64,000 bases of DNA, taken from Oasisia sp. SBJ-2009. Taxonomy: Eukaryota; Annelida; Polychaeta; Sabellida; Siboglinidae. The stretch is from contig OZ024867.1 in assembly GCA_964017155.1 (NCBI GenBank), positions 21,309,780-21,373,779 of the forward strand. Reading direction: 5' to 3'. Below are positions 1-13,209 of this stretch, piece after piece (the stretch's first letter is position 1; the number at the start of each line of letters is the position of its first letter). The notes under the pieces were generated by a model, which was not told the origin of the DNA, ran no database searches, and saw only the letters and a list, made by a program, of their open reading frames with translations. The translations under genes were made by a program, and so were the position numbers.

Positions 1-334
1 GACACCTCTGTTAACCTAGCATATTACGGCCATATACTTGGCGCCAGGCAATGAGGTAAATCACGCACAGCTGAAACAGACGACACCTCTGTTTTCCTAG
101 CATATTACGGCCATATACATGGCGCCAGGCAATGAGGTAAATCACGCAGAGCTGAAACAGACGACACCTCTGTTTTCATAGCATATGACGGCCATAGACA
201 TGGCGCCAGGCAATGAGGTAAATCACGCACAGCTGAAAAAGACGACACCTCTGTTATCCTAGCATATTACGGCCATATACATGGCGTCAAGCAATGAGGT
301 AAATCACGCACAGCCGAAACAGACGACACCTCTG
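1..334. repeat. 81-bp minisatellite, at least 4 copies
   Basis: Four complete copies start at 1, 82, 163 and 244, with the start of a fifth at 325. Each begins GACACCTCTG and contains GGCGCCAGGCAATGAGG. Copies differ by a few substitutions. The array runs off the left edge. The period is a multiple of 3, but I found stops in the forward frames checked and in the reverse frame tried, so it looks non-coding. Confidence 0.95.
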
Positions 335-2023
<1,689 letters not shown>

Positions 2024-2272
2024 CACCTGACCTGACCTGACCTGACCTGACCTGACCTGACCTGACCTGACCTGACCTGACCTGACCTGACCTCACCTCA
2101 CCTCACCTCACCTCACCTCACCTCACCTCACCTCACCTCACCTCACCTCACCTCACCTCACCTCACCTCACCTCACCTCACCTCACCTCACCTCACCTCA
2201 CCTCACCTCACCTCACCTCACCTCACCTCACCTCACCTCACCTCACCTCACCTCACCTCACCTCACCTCTCC
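2024..2272. repeat. Pentanucleotide array, ACCTG block then ACCTC block
   Basis: Tandem ACCTG units (about 2025-2090) pass directly into ACCTC units (to about 2270). The two blocks differ by one base per unit and each is internally near-perfect, the same block-wise pattern seen in other arrays of this window. Confidence 0.95.
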
Positions 2273-2599
2273 TCATATCAGCATATTTATCATTACTTTC
2301 TTTTATGATACCTAATGGCGTTATGCCGGAGGATGTTATGCAAAGGCGTTGATTTTCATTAGGTGACCTAAATGTCTTGACGGGGAAAAGGAATCGACGC
2401 CAGGTTACTCGTGAGTAATATAGTTACATTCAAACAAAGCACACCAAGCTCGTAAATAGGATAATGTTTTTATTATTAATATGCACATAACATAACGTAA
2501 CATTATTTTATTTAAGTATTACTGGTCATAAATGTGTTATGGCCGGTTTGACTAACTCCGTATCCTTTTTGTTTGCGTTCTTTTCCACAGTGGTTCTCC

Positions 2600-2646
2600 A
2601 TGTTTCTTTTGACCCTACAACTGTTGTTGTTCCTTCAGGAAACTAC
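2600..2646 (+). CDS. Candidate signal-peptide exon (weak)
   Basis: An acceptor-like CTTTTCCACAG ends at 2590. An ATG at 2600 opens a very hydrophobic run, MFLLTLQLLLFLQET, and a good donor, GTAAGT, begins at 2647. This would suit the first coding exon of the plus-strand modular gene. The doubt is phase: the exon would end in phase 2, whereas every other exon boundary in this gene is phase 1, so an unseen adapter exon would be needed. It may be chance in pyrimidine-rich sequence. Confidence 0.2.
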
Positions 2647-2881
2647 GTAAGTTCTGTCAGGTGTTGGTTGTGACGCTTTGTTCCTCAGCACGTGCCCTTC
2701 CCCTTCTTCTCCTCTCTTCTTCCTCTGTGATCTTCATTTCCGTTGTTATATATTTTGTAATTTATATTTATCTTCTGAGACAGTTAAAATAGAAAAGGTA
2801 TATTTGGTGTTGTCGTTTTTGTTAACAATCATACAACAAAATATGTTTTTATTAATAAGGGTTGAATTTTAATAGTTATGT

Positions 2882-2998
<117 letters not shown>

Positions 2999-3270
2999 GT
3001 ATGCTAACAAATAGCAAAATTTGTATTCCAATGTCAACAATTGTGTGTTAGGTGATATAATAACCAAACTTAAAAATGTTAATAGTTATACTATATATCA
3101 CGGTATACATGGTTTGTCATAACCAGTTTTGTTTATATATCATGCTAATTGGACAAAATCAGTTAATCATATTCACAGGAACAAAGCATAACAACTGATA
3201 GCAATATTCTTGAATTCATAACATAATATGGTGTGTGGATATTCTAATTTAATATAAACTCAACTAATGT

Positions 3271-4067
3271 GGTCTGGTCTGGTCTGGTCTGGTCTGGTCT
3301 GGTCTGGTCCGGTCCGGTCCGGTCCGGTCCGGTCCGGTCCGGTCCGGTCCGGTCCGGTCCGGTCCGGTCCGGTCCGGTCCGGTCCGGTCCGGTCCGGTCC
3401 GGTCCGGTCCGGTCCGGTCCGGTCCGGTCCGGTCCGGTCCGGTCCGGTCCGGTCCGGTCCGGTCCGGTCCGGTCCGGTCCGGTCCGGTCCGGTCCGGTCC
3501 GGTCCGGTCCGGTCCGTTCCGGTCCGGTCCGGTCCGGTCCGGTCCGGTCCGGTCCGGTCCCGTCCGGTCCCGTCCGGTCCCGTCCCGTCCGGTCCCGTCC
3601 GGTCCCGTCCCGTCCCGTCCCGTCCCGTCCGGTCCCGTCCGGTCCGGTCCGGTCCGGTCCCGTCCGGTCCGGTCCGGTCCGGTCCGGTCCGGTCCGGTCC
3701 GGTCCGGTCCGGTCCGGTCCGGTCCGGTCCGGTCCGGTCCGGTCCGGTCCGGTCCGGTCCGGTCCGGTCCGGTCCGGTCCGGTCCGGTCCGGTCCGGTCC
3801 GGTCCGGTCCGGTCCGGTCCGGTCCGGTCCGGTCCGGGCCGGGCCGGTCCGGTCCGGTCCGGTCCGGTCCGGTCCGGTCCGGTCCGGTCCGGTCCGGTCC
3901 GGTCCGGTCCGGTCCGGTCCGGTCCGGTCCGGTCCGGTCCGGTCCGGTCCGGTCCGGTCCGGTCCGGTCCCGTCCGGTCCGGTCCGGTCCGGTCCGGTCC
4001 GGTCCGGTCCGGTCCGGTCCGGTCCGGTCCGGTCCGGTCCGGTCCGGTCCGGTCCGGTCCGGTCCGG
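3271..4067. repeat. GGTCT/GGTCC pentanucleotide array, about 0.8 kb
   Basis: Six or so GGTCT units are followed by about 150 GGTCC units with scattered variants (CGTCC-rich at 3560-3660, GGGCC near 3835). It abuts the coding part of the EGF exon ending at 4148 and stays open in that frame as repeated G-P-V-R-S. It has displaced the normal start of that exon. The opposite-strand and other-frame reading frames are artefacts. Confidence 0.95.
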
Positions 4068-4148
4068 ATGATGCCAAATGTGAAGTTACTAATTGGAGAG
4101 GCTACTATTGCGTCTGTAAACCCGGATACACTCGGAGAAACTGCGACA
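4068..4148 (+). pseudogene. C-terminal part of an EGF exon fused to a GGTCC array
   Basis: The frame reads AKC-EVTNWRGYYCVC-KPGYTRRNC and then reaches a phase-1 donor GTGAGT at 4149. This supplies EGF cysteines 3-6 with the usual CxC and C-x8-C spacing. Cysteines 1 and 2, the NGG turn and any acceptor are missing; in their place lies the GGTCC array, with no AG acceptor between about 3220 and 3270. The NWRGY core also occurs in the minus-strand EGF exon at 37375. Either the exon was broken by repeat invasion, or it is transcribed with a long G-P-V-R-S insertion. The remaining EGF half is clear; function is doubtful. Confidence 0.7.
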
Positions 4149-4503
4149 GTGAGTAAACCTAATACCTACCAGTTACTTGTTTACATTTTTGTTCACATTA
4201 ACAATACAAATAGTATCATAACAACGGTTGGTTAATTAACTTTTGATACTATTGCCAAAAAAAAATAATGTTCAAAGCTGATAATGTTCAAAATTGCAAA
4301 TTATAGTAATACATTTGTTATACAAAAATGGGTTCCTACCTACCAAGCAAGACAAAATGCAATAGTAATATAAATAATATTGATTACTTAACTGGACATT
4401 TTGAAATTCGTTTCCAATTCCAAGAATTAATTACATGTCTGTACTCAAAATAGCTGACAATTGTTCTTCAAAAACTAGTAGTGGTTGTGACTGTATTACA
4501 TTG

Positions 4504-4581
<78 letters not shown>

Positions 4582-6226
4582 ATATCTATATAAATATTTT
4601 AATATAACACTCAGCATTTCATATTATTCAATTAATAAATATTGGGCTATTTCCAGAGAACAATGCAAACGTGTTTATGCATGGGTTGAAAGAGTGAGAG
4701 GAGATAGTTGTATAAAAGTCAAATAATAATAATAACAAGATATCAATTTATATTGTGGCTAAATCCTTAGAAACCACAATTCTGCGGCTCAGTAATACAA
4801 CAGGATTGATCGGTCTCAGAGTCAGTAAACAATTCCATTTGTCATCAGATTGATTGATACGCCAGAAAGCTATGGCAGGTAGGCAAGACTGTGAAGGTAT
4901 GTTTTTACATGACAGCAGAATTTAGCAATATTTTCAACTGATTACACTCTAGAAGGAAACACATTCCAAATAATATGCGCACCCACACGAGAAACGCTAG
5001 TCCCAATACTAGTATTGAAATTAGGGGCAAAAGGTAAATCAGAACTAGATGATTGAAGCTGAACAGTAGTAAGAATGAATATAAATAGGATGACTGGTTA
5101 CTAAAAAGTGTCTAATAAATAATTGTACATGTGCTTAAAATGGTGTGATCGTCATTGCAGAGACATTAGAAGCGACTTAGAATTGGTAAAGCGTAGGCAT
5201 TTAGTGACAAATCTTGCTAAAACATTTTGAACATGTTGTATTTTGTATATCCTTCATAGCCATATTATGAAAAAGCGAATTCCAGTAGTTAAATAAATCC
5301 AAAACCTAGCGCAGTTGCAATAGCTTTTGCAATAGAAAGAGTTAAATATCGATGAATACGCCGCAAATCACGAATGCGGTAATAACATGTTCGAAACATT
5401 TGAAAAATGTGTTCTCTAAAATTATAAATTCAAAACAATTACTCCTATATTCCGATTTGAAATTGCAGGCATATCATGCTGATTAATTAGCGGTATATGA
5501 GAAACCGTCTAAATTGTATCATTCTGACTCTGCGTGTCAATAATAAGAAACTATGTTCTTTATCAGCATTCAGCTTTAATTTAATACATAGTTAGTACAT
5601 GGACGCAGTAAGTTTATAATGGTCTGAAAAGAAGAAAGGATTCATTCTGCAGTTTAGCAGACGTAAGGGAATGTCGTAGCAGAACATATACAAACTTCGA
5701 ACATAGCTGATATCACCTTCAAATACACAAATTACAACGAAAACATTGAGCGGCATTATTCATATGCTTCCCAACCAAAAACTAATATTCGACACCAATG
5801 TCAGATACATAAGCCTTTTAATCTGCTAAACACTACTCGTACTGTTTATTGAGATGGAAAATATGGAAATAACGCGGTGCAGGAAAGGTTGAACAACATA
5901 GATTCTTAACACGCCAGAGAATAACATGCCGTCATTACATGATAAAAACTGTACATAGCTGCTACATTGCGCAACACATTTGGCGGGCCTTAGGCACAAA
6001 TCCCAGCAACAGTCGCCACAGTTAGAAGATGAAAGATAATGTTCATATAATGTTTAAAAGACGGTGCAACAATTCATATTTCAAGCGAAAATTGGTTTGT
6101 GAATAAGTGAATTTAAACGAACAAAGTTGCATGTTGCTTAAACTGAGAAGGGCAATACATCTACACGTTTCAATTTGTTGACCCTGCAAAGCATCATCTA
6201 GCACCAACCTTCCAATTATGTTACAG
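4149..6226 (+). other. Intron-like stretch, nothing recognised apart from (TA)n
   Basis: It lies between the damaged EGF exon and the next EGF exon. It contains a TA array at about 4504-4567. No further exon, repeat family or RNA gene was recognised. Confidence 0.6.
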
Positions 6227-6340
6227 GATATGACGGCTGCTGGTCTTCTCCCTGCCAAAATGGAGGGAAATGCATAAATGGCGCAGACAAATACACATGC
6301 AAATGCAAAAGGGGTTACATTGGAACAAACTGCAATGGCA
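6227..6340 (+). CDS. EGF-like domain exon (plus-strand gene)
   Basis: The acceptor TTATGTTACAG ends at 6226, and the exon runs to a GC donor, GCAAGT, at 6341. Both ends are phase 1. It encodes one full EGF module: CWSSPC, CQNGGKC, CINGADKYTCKC, CKRGYIGTNC. CWSSPC matches the O-glucose sequon CxSxPC, and the C3-C5 segment fits the Asp/Asn beta-hydroxylation pattern. There is no calcium-binding DxxE before C1. EGF modules of this type are secreted or extracellular. A TA array begins only 9 bp past the exon end. The GC donor is unusual but matches the following base context of sister exons ending TGCAATG. Confidence 0.88.
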
Positions 6341-6348
6341 AGTATTAG

Positions 6349-6424
<76 letters not shown>
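6349..6424. repeat. (TA)n microsatellite at the intron start
   Basis: Perfect TA repeat beginning immediately after the donor of the upstream EGF exon. Confidence 0.95.
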
Positions 6425-6428
<4 letters not shown>

Positions 6429-6589
6429 TTGTATTTCTTTACGATACATGCTAAAATAACATGGGCCGTGTTTATTTTAAATACATACCGCTACAAAGTG
6501 TTGAGCGTTGTCTTAAAAGTATGTGAAAGTTACTACAATGAGTGGACGATATTGCAAAGCATTTGGCTGTAACACTGGACAGATTTACA

Positions 6590-7420
<831 letters not shown>

Positions 7421-7760
7421 TGTCGACTCTATTTTAATGTCACATATATATACTAACGTATACAATCTTCATGACACAGCCTACTCGAATATTAAATTGT
7501 CAGGCGTGGCTTCATTGGCTAACGTCATCAATTGACTTCAATTGGAACCCTGGATGACCTACATCTACGACTGACCAAACATCACAATAGTCAACAGAAC
7601 TCTGGTGTTTCTTGGCCCATTTGTTCTACTTATATAAGTCGTCTTTTGTTTCTCATACAGTTCACGACGTACTCACAAACAAATATGAAAGTACCTCAAT
7701 CAAAACGATTTGATCACCTTATTTTGTTTGCGCTAAACAATACACAACAATGTGTTATAG

Positions 7761-7982
7761 CTCAGGGGAAAACGCCCATGTGCTATCACACTGAATGGTC
7801 ATGCATAGACAGCTGCGCCGAGGTAACAAAGGTTGGAAGATATCCATTGTGCAAAAGTTGTGAGATGTACTTGGTATGTAATCGACGTAGAAGCTCAGTC
7901 CGCAGGTGTCGAGGGAACGGGGGCTTCAACTTCCAAACGAGACGTTGCCAGTACAAGTCCCCACACTGCTTTGCTTGCAATG
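7761..7982 (+). CDS. Chitin-binding type 2 (CBM14/peritrophin-A) domain exon
   Basis: This exon ends with CNG at a phase-1 donor GTAAGT (7983). It holds six cysteines spaced C-x14-C-x5-C-x9-C-x12-C-x6-C, with KSCEMYLVC and GGFNFQTRRC, which is the chitin-binding type 2 pattern. In that family the fold binds chitin in extracellular matrix, cuticle or mucus. The start at 7761 (after TTATAG) is chosen because it gives phase 1 like all other exons of the gene. A stronger pyrimidine tract with CAG at 7651-7660 would add 100 bp upstream in the same open frame but in phase 0. Binding to chitin is inferred from the family only. Confidence 0.75.
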
Positions 7983-8120
7983 GTAAGTTGCACTGTTTTG
8001 TATTATAAATCTCGTTTAACGCTTTAATATATAATTTGATTTATATTAATTGATATTATTTACATTTCTCTTTTAGTACTGTACGTTTTTAAACCGTGTT
8101 TCATAATAAAATTATACGCT

Positions 8121-8121
8121 A

Positions 8122-8206
<85 letters not shown>
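8121..8206. repeat. (TA)n microsatellite
   Basis: Perfect TA repeat in the intron after the chitin-binding exon. Confidence 0.95.
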
Positions 8207-8210
<4 letters not shown>

Positions 8211-8256
8211 TTGTTTATCAAAAGAAACAACAGGAGTTGATACAGTACCTTTTCAG

Positions 8257-8302
8257 GAGCTGAAGAAGCCTATCATAGAATGCGACTATTATGGCGGATG
8301 TA
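8257..8302 (+). pseudogene. Kringle-like exon stub truncated by (TA)n
   Basis: An acceptor CCTTTTCAG ends at 8256, followed by phase-1 coding-like sequence (AEEAYHRM), which runs straight into a TA array at 8303. It is homologous to the better preserved copy at 18261, including about 50 bp of upstream intron. In that copy the peptide resembles the YRG...G..C core of a kringle module. This is a dead exon fragment. Confidence 0.5.
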
Positions 8303-8443
<141 letters not shown>

Positions 8444-8997
8444 GTGCCCATCGTACGGCACATATGTTCATTACTGCACATCCGTTCAGCATTACATTCA
8501 AATAAAGTTCTTTATGTTTGATATACTCTAAAAAGATAATAATGTTATTATGTTGAATTGTGTCAAAGGGCAATTGTTTGAATTTAAGCACATAAATGTA
8601 TAAATGCACAATAACCATATTCACAACAACTTCACACGTTTCAACGGCATTAAATAAAGGCCACCATTTTATGGAAAGTTAGTGTCACGACTGTCTAGTT
8701 ACACCAGTTTGCCTGTCGTCGATTTTGGCGTAGTAATATTGTTAAACACTTACGTTAAAGGACAACAAATTGAAATAATTCTTGTCGTTCCCCTAATAGA
8801 TTAAAAACGACGAAACAATTTCCAAAAAAACTAATTTTTTATGTCAGTGGTTTACCAAATAAAGATTTCTGAGCTGCATCAATGGATCTATGGTTCTTCA
8901 TAGATTCTTCTGGAGGCGCAGTGCGCTGAGAAAATAAAAATGGCATGTCATTATGGGATATCTTCGTCCAACGAAAATGTAACGGATGCAGAAGTAT

Positions 8998-9160
8998 CTG
9001 GATACTGGTACTACTGATACTACTGGTACTACTGGTACTACTGGTACCACTGGTACCACTGGTACCACTGGTACCAATGCTACCAATGCTACCAATGCTA
9101 CCAATGCTACCAATGCTACCAATGCTACCAATGCTACCAATGCTACCAATGCTACCAATT
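8998..9160. repeat. ACTGGTACC / CCAATGCTA 9-mer and trimer array
   Basis: A repeat graded from ACTGGTACT through ACTGGTACC to a run of CCAATGCTA 9-mers. The same CCAATGCTA unit resumes at 9757, on the far side of the LINE fragment. Confidence 0.9.
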
Positions 9161-9717
9161 TGCTACCAGTTCATCTGAGACCAACCTACAAAGTGCTGCT
9201 ATTGACCTATTGTGCTCTAAATGGGGTAGCGCCGGACTACCTGAGTGAATTGTTCACCTACAGACACGTAAACAGAACTCTACGATCTGCCTCGCAGCCG
9301 CCCCTTTTGTCCATACCGGCCTCACAGACAGTCACCCACGGTGATCACCGTTTCGCCGTCTGCTCGGCAGTTCTATGGAACAATTTGCCGTCTTTGCTCA
9401 GGACTGCCACAACAGTAAACAGTTTTAAGACACTTCTAAAAACTCATTTATTTAGGCAAGCTTTTTTTGTAATTTAACTTTTTGTGTTTTAATTGATCAT
9501 GTTTAAATCAATTAGTGTATTTAAAGTAATTTTACTTTATTTATGTATTTTATTTTATATATATATTTTTTATTCTGTTCCTATTTGTCAAATGCTATCT
9601 TCATGCTTTTAGATACTGTATTTTAGGTATTTTAGGTATTCTTTACACATTTATTTTTATGTATGTTTGTAAAGCGCCTGAGAGCAATTTTAATTGATCG
9701 GGCGCTATATAAGTATT

Positions 9718-10245
<528 letters not shown>

Positions 10246-10294
10246 TAATAAGTTGTTCTGTTAATCTTAATGTTGGTTTTGTGGTATTTTTCAG

Positions 10295-10399
10295 ATCCCT
10301 GTGAGAATTCTCCCTGCAACAATGGTGGGACCTGCGTGGCTGTTAAACAGGATTATGCGTGCAGATGTGCATCTGGTTTTGTCGGCAGGGAGTGCCAAT
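10295..10399 (+). CDS. EGF-like domain exon (plus-strand gene)
   Basis: The acceptor GTATTTTTCAG ends at 10294. The donor at 10400 is GTAAAT, weaker than consensus. Phase 1 at both ends, 105 bp. It encodes [17 protein letters not shown] followed by [12 protein letters not shown], a compact full six-cysteine EGF. CNNGGTC fits the O-fucose sequon C2-x4-[ST]-C3. A neighbouring minus-strand EGF gene uses the same module type. Function is extracellular by family; the partner is unknown. Confidence 0.88.
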
Positions 10400-10559
10400 G
10401 TAAATTTAATTTCTTGGCGTCTTTCGTAACATATTTCATGTTTAATATCTGACAATTATGATAGCATTTAAAAAAATATTCGTTAGGTATTATTTGCCAC
10501 ACAATATGTTTTGTGTTTCATCTGCATCAGTATCCGCACATGCATGTATACTTATAAAG

Positions 10560-10615
10560 ATATAAAGATATAACGATATAACGATATAACGATATAACGA
10601 TATAACGAAATAACG
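10560..10615. repeat. Short ATATAACG/ATATAAAG tandem repeat
   Basis: About six degenerate 8-9-bp units in the intron between two EGF exons. Confidence 0.7.
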
Positions 10616-10739
10616 ACTCATGCTCTACTTGCGAACTGAGTGTGTTCACCTTGTCTGTATTCGCCTTGTGTTAGGTTCATTTAATGTCGGCTTGACGAGG
10701 ATAAAGCATGCTTCAACCTAATAATGTTTCTTCCACTAG

Positions 10740-10880
10740 TCGACAACTCAGTCTGCCAATCGAATCCGTGTCGGAATGGGGGGAAATGCCTTGTTTTTGG
10801 TGAAGAACAAGTCGCATTCGTGTATGAAGCGATATGGTACTGTGATTGTCTTGTTGGCTACGAAGGCGAGACATGTGAAG
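10740..10880 (+). CDS. EGF-like domain exon with extended C3-C4 loop
   Basis: The acceptor TTCTTCCACTAG ends at 10739, and the GC donor GCAAGT starts at 10881. Phase 1 at both ends, 141 bp. The peptide has CQSNPC, CRNGGKC, a long loop ([17 protein letters not shown]) and then [18 protein letters not shown] fits the O-glucose sequon. The loop is about ten residues longer than in the compact exons. A decayed relative of this exon lies at 15075-15205. A CA array starts about 50 bp downstream. Confidence 0.88.
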
Positions 10881-10928
10881 GCAAGTACAAGTAACTGATG
10901 AAAACAATGCATATTGTTTTTTTTGGCA

Positions 10929-10930
<2 letters not shown>

Positions 10931-10975
<45 letters not shown>

Positions 10976-11267
10976 GGACACACACACACACACGCCCACA
11001 CACACTCACCTACACAGACACACAACAACGGACACATACACACACACACACACACATACACACACTCACATACATACACACACACACGCCCACTAACACT
11101 CACCTACAGAGACATACACACCCACACTCACACACATTCACACAAATACACACACACAAACACACACACGCTCAAACATACACACACAAACACACACATA
11201 CTCACACAAACTTACACACACACTCACACGCCCGCACTCTCACACATATAAACACTAAAACTCACAC

Positions 11268-11313
<46 letters not shown>

Positions 11314-11322
11314 TTTCTCCGC

Positions 11323-11362
<40 letters not shown>

Positions 11363-11575
11363 GCGGAGAAAAATGTATATATATACATACGTGTGTGTTT
11401 GAGTGTGTTTATATGTGTGAGAGTGCGGGCGTGTGAGTGTGTGTGTAAGTTTGTGAATGTGTGTGAGTGTGGGTGTGTATGTCTCTGTAGGTGAGTGTTA
11501 GTGGGCGCGTGTGTATGTATGTATGTGAGTGTGTATGTGTCAGTTGTTGTGTGTCTGTGTAGGTGAGTGTATGTA
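10931..11575. repeat. Large imperfect CA/TG palindrome with (TA)n centre
   Basis: A complex CA-rich left arm (about 11003-11330) is followed by its reverse complement as a GT-rich right arm (about 11355-11570). The centre is near 11342: GCGTGC at 11321, a TA run, then GCACGC at 11359. Distinctive non-repeat landmarks (CTCTCACACATATAAACAC, CTCCGCGTGC) are mirrored, so this is an inverted duplication and not just opposite simple repeats. The left arm is about 90 bp longer than the right. Confidence 0.85.
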
Positions 11576-11755
11576 TCAGCGGCACGTTCCCTGGTGCTTG
11601 CAACAACATTCTCCACTCACCCGCCTATCAAGCGCTCTCACCCATGGAGAAACGCTGTCACAGGAATGATGCTATTACACACCCACACTATCCACAATAT
11701 CACCCCTAAGCACTCAGCAACAAACTAGCGCGTAGGCAAACGCAGCGTACGTGTG

Positions 11756-12900
11756 CCATGCCATGCCATGCCATGCCATGCCATGCCATGCCATGCCATG
11801 CCATGCCATGCCACGCCACGCCACGCCACGCCACGCCACGCCACGCCACGCCACGCCACGCCACGCCACGCCACGCCACGCCACGCCACGCCACGCCACG
11901 CCACGCCACGCCACGCCACGCCACGCCACGCCACGCCACGCCACGCCACGCCACGCCACGCCACGCCACGCCACGCCACGCCACGCCACGCCACGCCACG
12001 CCACGCCACGCCACGCCACGCCACGCCACGCCACGCCACGCCACGCCACGCCACGCCACGCCACGCCACGCCACGCCACGCCACGCCACGCCACGCCACG
12101 CCACGCCACGCCACGCCACGCCACGCCACGCCACGCCACGCCACGCCACGCCACGCCACGCCACGCCACGCCACGCCACGCCACGCCACGCCACGCCACG
12201 CCACGCCACGCCACGCCACGCCACGCCACGCCACGCCACGCCACGCCACGCCACGCCACGCCACGCCACGCCACGCCACGCCACGCCACGCCACGCCACG
12301 CCACGCCACGCCACGCCACGCCACGCCACGCCACGCCACGCCACGCCACGCCACGCCACGCCACGCCACGCCACGCCACGCCACGCCACGCCACGCCACG
12401 CCACGCCACGCCACGCCACGCCACGCCACGCCACGCCACGCCACGCCACGCCACGCCACGCCACGCCACGCCACGCCACGCCACGCCACGCCACGCCACG
12501 CCACGCCACGCCACGCCACGCCACGCCACGCCACGCCACGCCACGCCACGCCACGCCACGCCACGCCACGCCACGCCACGCCACGCCACGCCACGCCACG
12601 CCACGCCACGCCACGCCACGCCACGCCACGCCACGCCACGCCACGCCACGCCACGCCACGCCACGCCACGCCACGCCACGCCACGCCACGCCACGCCACG
12701 CCACGCCACGCCACGCCACGCCACGCCACGCCACGCCACGCCACGCCACGCCACGCCACGCCACGCCACGCCACGCCACGCCACGCCACGCCACGCCACG
12801 CCAGGCCAGGCCAGGCCAGGCCAGGCCAGGCCAGGCCAGGCCAGGCCAGGCCAGGCCAGGCCAGGCCAGGCCAGGCCAGGCCAGGCCAGGCCAGGCCAGG
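11756..12900. repeat. CCATG/CCACG/CCAGG pentanucleotide array, 1.1 kb
   Basis: Eleven CCATG units (11756-11810), then about 198 uninterrupted CCACG units (11811-12800), then 20 CCAGG units (12801-12900). Every block is perfect, and neighbouring blocks differ at one base. All six frames are open through it, giving meaningless roughly 400-residue frames. It lies 64 bp before the PAN-like exon. Confidence 0.97.
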
Positions 12901-12964
12901 CCATGCATACGCTCTCATTCTTTATGGTTCCATAACAACTGACTGTCAATGACATTCGTGGTAG

Positions 12965-13201
12965 ATTGCCTTGGAAAATTCATAGAAACCCGCAACATGG
13001 GCGTTGCTGGAGGAGCTCATGCACAATACGAAGAGGATTCGCTGGCTGATTGCCAAAGGTCATGCTTAGATGCGTATCCGGACTGCTACGGCGTTGACTA
13101 CAAACACGGAGTCTGTACTATGATTGACATGGACACATATAATCGTGACAAAGTAATTAGAAACTATGGCAATGTCCACTCCGTCTACAAGACATGCGAC
13201 A
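12965..13201 (+). CDS. PAN/apple-like domain exon, probably near the end of the plus-strand gene
   Basis: The acceptor TTCGTGGTAG ends at 12964, and the frame is phase 1. It encodes about 79 residues with CLGKF at the start, SLADCQRSCLDAYPDC, YGVDYKHGVC and YKTC at the end. This order of cysteines matches the PAN/apple fold (DCQ..C......C....Y....C), an extracellular protein- or sugar-binding module. After YKTCDSK an in-frame TGA occurs at 13207. Alternatively GCAAGT at 13202 is a phase-1 GC donor, as at two other exons of this gene. So either this is the terminal exon or one more exon follows. Confidence 0.72.
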
Positions 13202-13209
13202 GCAAGTGA

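Noticed and set aside
1..334. Regular 81-bp repeat considered as a CRISPR-like array or coding repeat
   Set aside because: No repeat/spacer structure (the whole 81 bp repeats). The genome is eukaryotic, and I found stops in the frames checked.
2678..2872. 64-residue plus frame MFLSTCPSPSS as a secreted peptide
   Set aside because: Hydrophobic only because the sequence is pyrimidine-rich; no splice donor or partner exon.
3244..4077. 277-residue minus-strand frame rich in G-P-D-R-T
   Set aside because: Translation of the GGTCC array on the wrong strand. Only the plus frame joins real EGF sequence.
11706..12955. Overlapping roughly 400-residue open frames in all six phases
   Set aside because: They translate the CCATG/CCACG/CCAGG array, which has no stop in any frame.
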